Source: Clostridiales bacterium
GTDB lineage: Bacteria; Bacillota; Peptococcia; Peptococcales; Peptococcaceae
Assembly: GCA_003343815.1 (NCBI GenBank)
Contig: QAKL01000097.1
Span: forward strand, 1 to 6,049
Length of the DNA stretch: 6,049 bases
Reading direction: 5' to 3'
A program made the position numbers and the translations under genes. Below, piece by piece: positions 4,853 through 6,049 of the stretch; positions within the stretch are counted from its first letter, which is position 1, and each line of letters opens with the position of its first letter. Below the pieces are notes generated by a model. It saw nothing but the letters and a program-made list of their open reading frames with translations. It made no database searches and was not told where the DNA came from.

Positions 4853-6049
4853 GTGAAAAAAACGAGAAACAGACATATATTATGGATTTTCGGAATCGTT
4901 ACGCTAGGGGTTCTGCTTATTTTTGCGAAACTTTTTTATTCGCAGATCGTCGTGGGCGCTGAGAGAGAAAGCGCTGCTTTGGACAACCGCTTGAAAGAAT
5001 TGACGATGCAGCCTAACCGCGGCGTGATTTATGACGCGAAAGGCAATGCTTTGGCGATAAGCGTCGAGTGCTACTCGGTTTATATTACCCCGAAAAATGT
5101 CCGCGACGCGAAAAATTCGTCAGAAATTATCCAAGGATTAGCGGAGGTTTTGGAGGTCGATCAAAGCAAAGTTGAGGAAAAAGTCAACAAAAATTCCGGA
5201 TTTGAATACATAAAGCGCAGAATTACCGATGAGCAGGCGCAAGTTTTGCGCGAGAGAAACTATACCGGGGTGGGCTTTGCCACAGAGTACCGCCGCTCTT
5301 ATCCCAAAGGCACTTTAGCCTGTCATGTGCTGGGCTTTGCTGGGTTGGATAATCAGGGCTTATCGGGCTTGGAGCTTTATTATGATAAAGAATTGACCGG
5401 CACACCGGGCAAGCTTTTATTGGAGGTCGACAGCGCACAGAACAATATCCCTCAGTCGCAGCAGGAGTTTATCCCGGCGGTGGAGGGCTACAGCGTTAAT
5501 TTGACGATTGATGAAACGGTGCAGTATATCACCGAGCGCGAGTTGGAAAAAGTTTATAATGAGCAGCAGGCTGAGGGCGCGACGGCAATCGTCATGAATG
5601 TGAAAACAGGAGCCGTCTTGGCAATGGCTAATTATCCGAATTTCGATCCCAATAATTATGGTGATGTCGAGGATACGGTGTGGAATAATTTTGCCGTAAA
5701 CGGTACTTACGAGCCGGGCTCGACTTTTAAGATGATTTCCTCGTCGATGTTTTTGGAGGAGGGTGTTACCGGTGCTACCGATCATTACTATTGCGCAGGC
5801 TCAATGCAAATCAGCGGCTATAGATTTAAATGCTGGCGCTCTTATCGCCCGCATCAGGATCAGACCTTTGCGCAGGCGGTCGGCAACTCCTGCAACCCTG
5901 TTATGGCGCAGGTAGCGTTTAAACTGGGGTTTGATAAGTTTTATGAGTATTTGCGCGGCTTCGGCTTTGATAAAAAGACGGGCATTGATCTGCCGGGCGA
6001 AGCTTTAGGCGTGATGGTTAATAAAAATAATGCGGTAGATATCGATTTG
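4853..6049 (+). CDS. Class B penicillin-binding protein (FtsI/PBP2B/SpoVD type), 5' part
   Basis: The frame is open from a GTG at 4853 to the window end, giving 399 residues of a protein that continues beyond it. AGGAGGGG (4837-4844) lies eight bases before the start. A short basic N terminus (KKTRNRH) precedes one membrane anchor (about 9-30). Next come the PBP dimerisation region with the conserved QPNRGVIYDAKGNALA (53-68), YRRSYPKGTLACHVLGFAG (146-164) and LSGLELYYDKELTG (170-183), then the transpeptidase domain from about 215. The active-site STFK is at 290-293 (nucleophile Ser290) and the second motif SCN at 346-348; the KTG motif and any PASTA domains lie outside. The enzyme cross-links septal peptidoglycan with FtsW and is bound by beta-lactams. 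In Bacillota this position holds pbpB, spoVD or a single ftsI, and the visible part does not separate them. The spacing of 26 bp after ftsL supports cotranscription. Confidence 0.95.
   Translation, partial: MKKTRNRHILWIFGIVTLGVLLIFAKLFYSQIVVGAERESAALDNRLKELTMQPNRGVIYDAKGNALAISVECYSVYITPKNVRDAKNSSEIIQGLAEVLEVDQSKVEEKVNKNSGFEYIKRRITDEQAQVLRERNYTGVGFATEYRRSYPKGTLACHVLGFAGLDNQGLSGLELYYDKELTGTPGKLLLEVDSAQNNIPQSQQEFIPAVEGYSVNLTIDETVQYITERELEKVYNEQQAEGATAIVMNVKTGAVLAMANYPNFDPNNYGDVEDTVWNNFAVNGTYEPGSTFKMISSSMFLEEGVTGATDHYYCAGSMQISGYRFKCWRSYRPHQDQTFAQAVGNSCNPVMAQVAFKLGFDKFYEYLRGFGFDKKTGIDLPGEALGVMVNKNNAVDIDL

Noticed and set aside
4738..5785. Small frames at 4738-4962 (+), 5223-5438 (-) and 5417-5785 (-)
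   Set aside because: They overlap ftsL and the PBP gene in other frames and have no recognisable domains; the PBP frame is clearly coding throughout.
1..6049. tRNA or rRNA genes, CRISPR arrays, insertion sequences, attachment sites, defence modules
   Set aside because: I saw no cloverleaf-like sequence, regularly spaced long repeats, transposase motifs or phage genes on either strand. The window is a housekeeping region apart from the tetR/exporter locus.

Overview
The window looks like a chromosomal segment from a low-to-moderate GC member of the Bacillota. The evidence is the gene order mraZ-rsmH-ftsL-class B PBP, the strong purine-rich ribosome binding sites (AAAGGAGG type), the frequent GTG/TTG starts, and a YerC/YecD-type TrpR-like protein. 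The divergent FtsL and the TetR/exporter neighbourhood would fit Negativicutes or a nearby clostridial lineage, but this is an impression and not a determination.

Layout. Positions 1-225 (+) hold the 3' part of a yerC-like DNA-binding protein gene, closed by a clean hairpin terminator. Convergent to it, 268-894 (-), is a decayed tetR-family regulator. It can be read only by joining four reading frames across three apparent one-base deletions. Upstream of that on the same strand, behind a strong terminator, is an intact small membrane protein of the Sm_multidrug_ex (COG2426) family with a TTG start (957-1442, -). A short AT-rich divergent intergenic region (1443-1570) contains a perfect small inverted repeat and a good sigma-A-like promoter. 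The promoter drives a 383-residue SH3b plus NlpC/P60 cysteine peptidase (1571-2722, +) that has no visible signal peptide.

From 2723 a 187-bp intergenic region carries a terminator, further AT-rich inverted repeats, and three 10-bp-spaced AAAGTGG-like boxes immediately before mraZ. The boxes match the type of direct repeat bound by MraZ itself. The rest of the window is the start of the division and cell wall (dcw) cluster: mraZ (2910-3347), rsmH (3359-4297), a long-tailed ftsL (4317/4326-4826) and the first 399 codons of a class B penicillin-binding protein (4853 to window end). Spacing of 11-28 bp and common orientation indicate one operon.

Functionally, MraZ is expected to autoregulate the dcw operon, RsmH methylates 16S rRNA, and FtsL and the PBP work in the septal peptidoglycan machinery. 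The NlpC/P60 enzyme just upstream is also peptidoglycan-related, so most of the right-hand 4.5 kb concerns the cell wall. I found no sign of a wholly new system. The points most worth checking are the multiply frameshifted tetR beside its likely target exporter, the MraZ box array, the signal-less NlpC/P60 protein and the FtsL tail.
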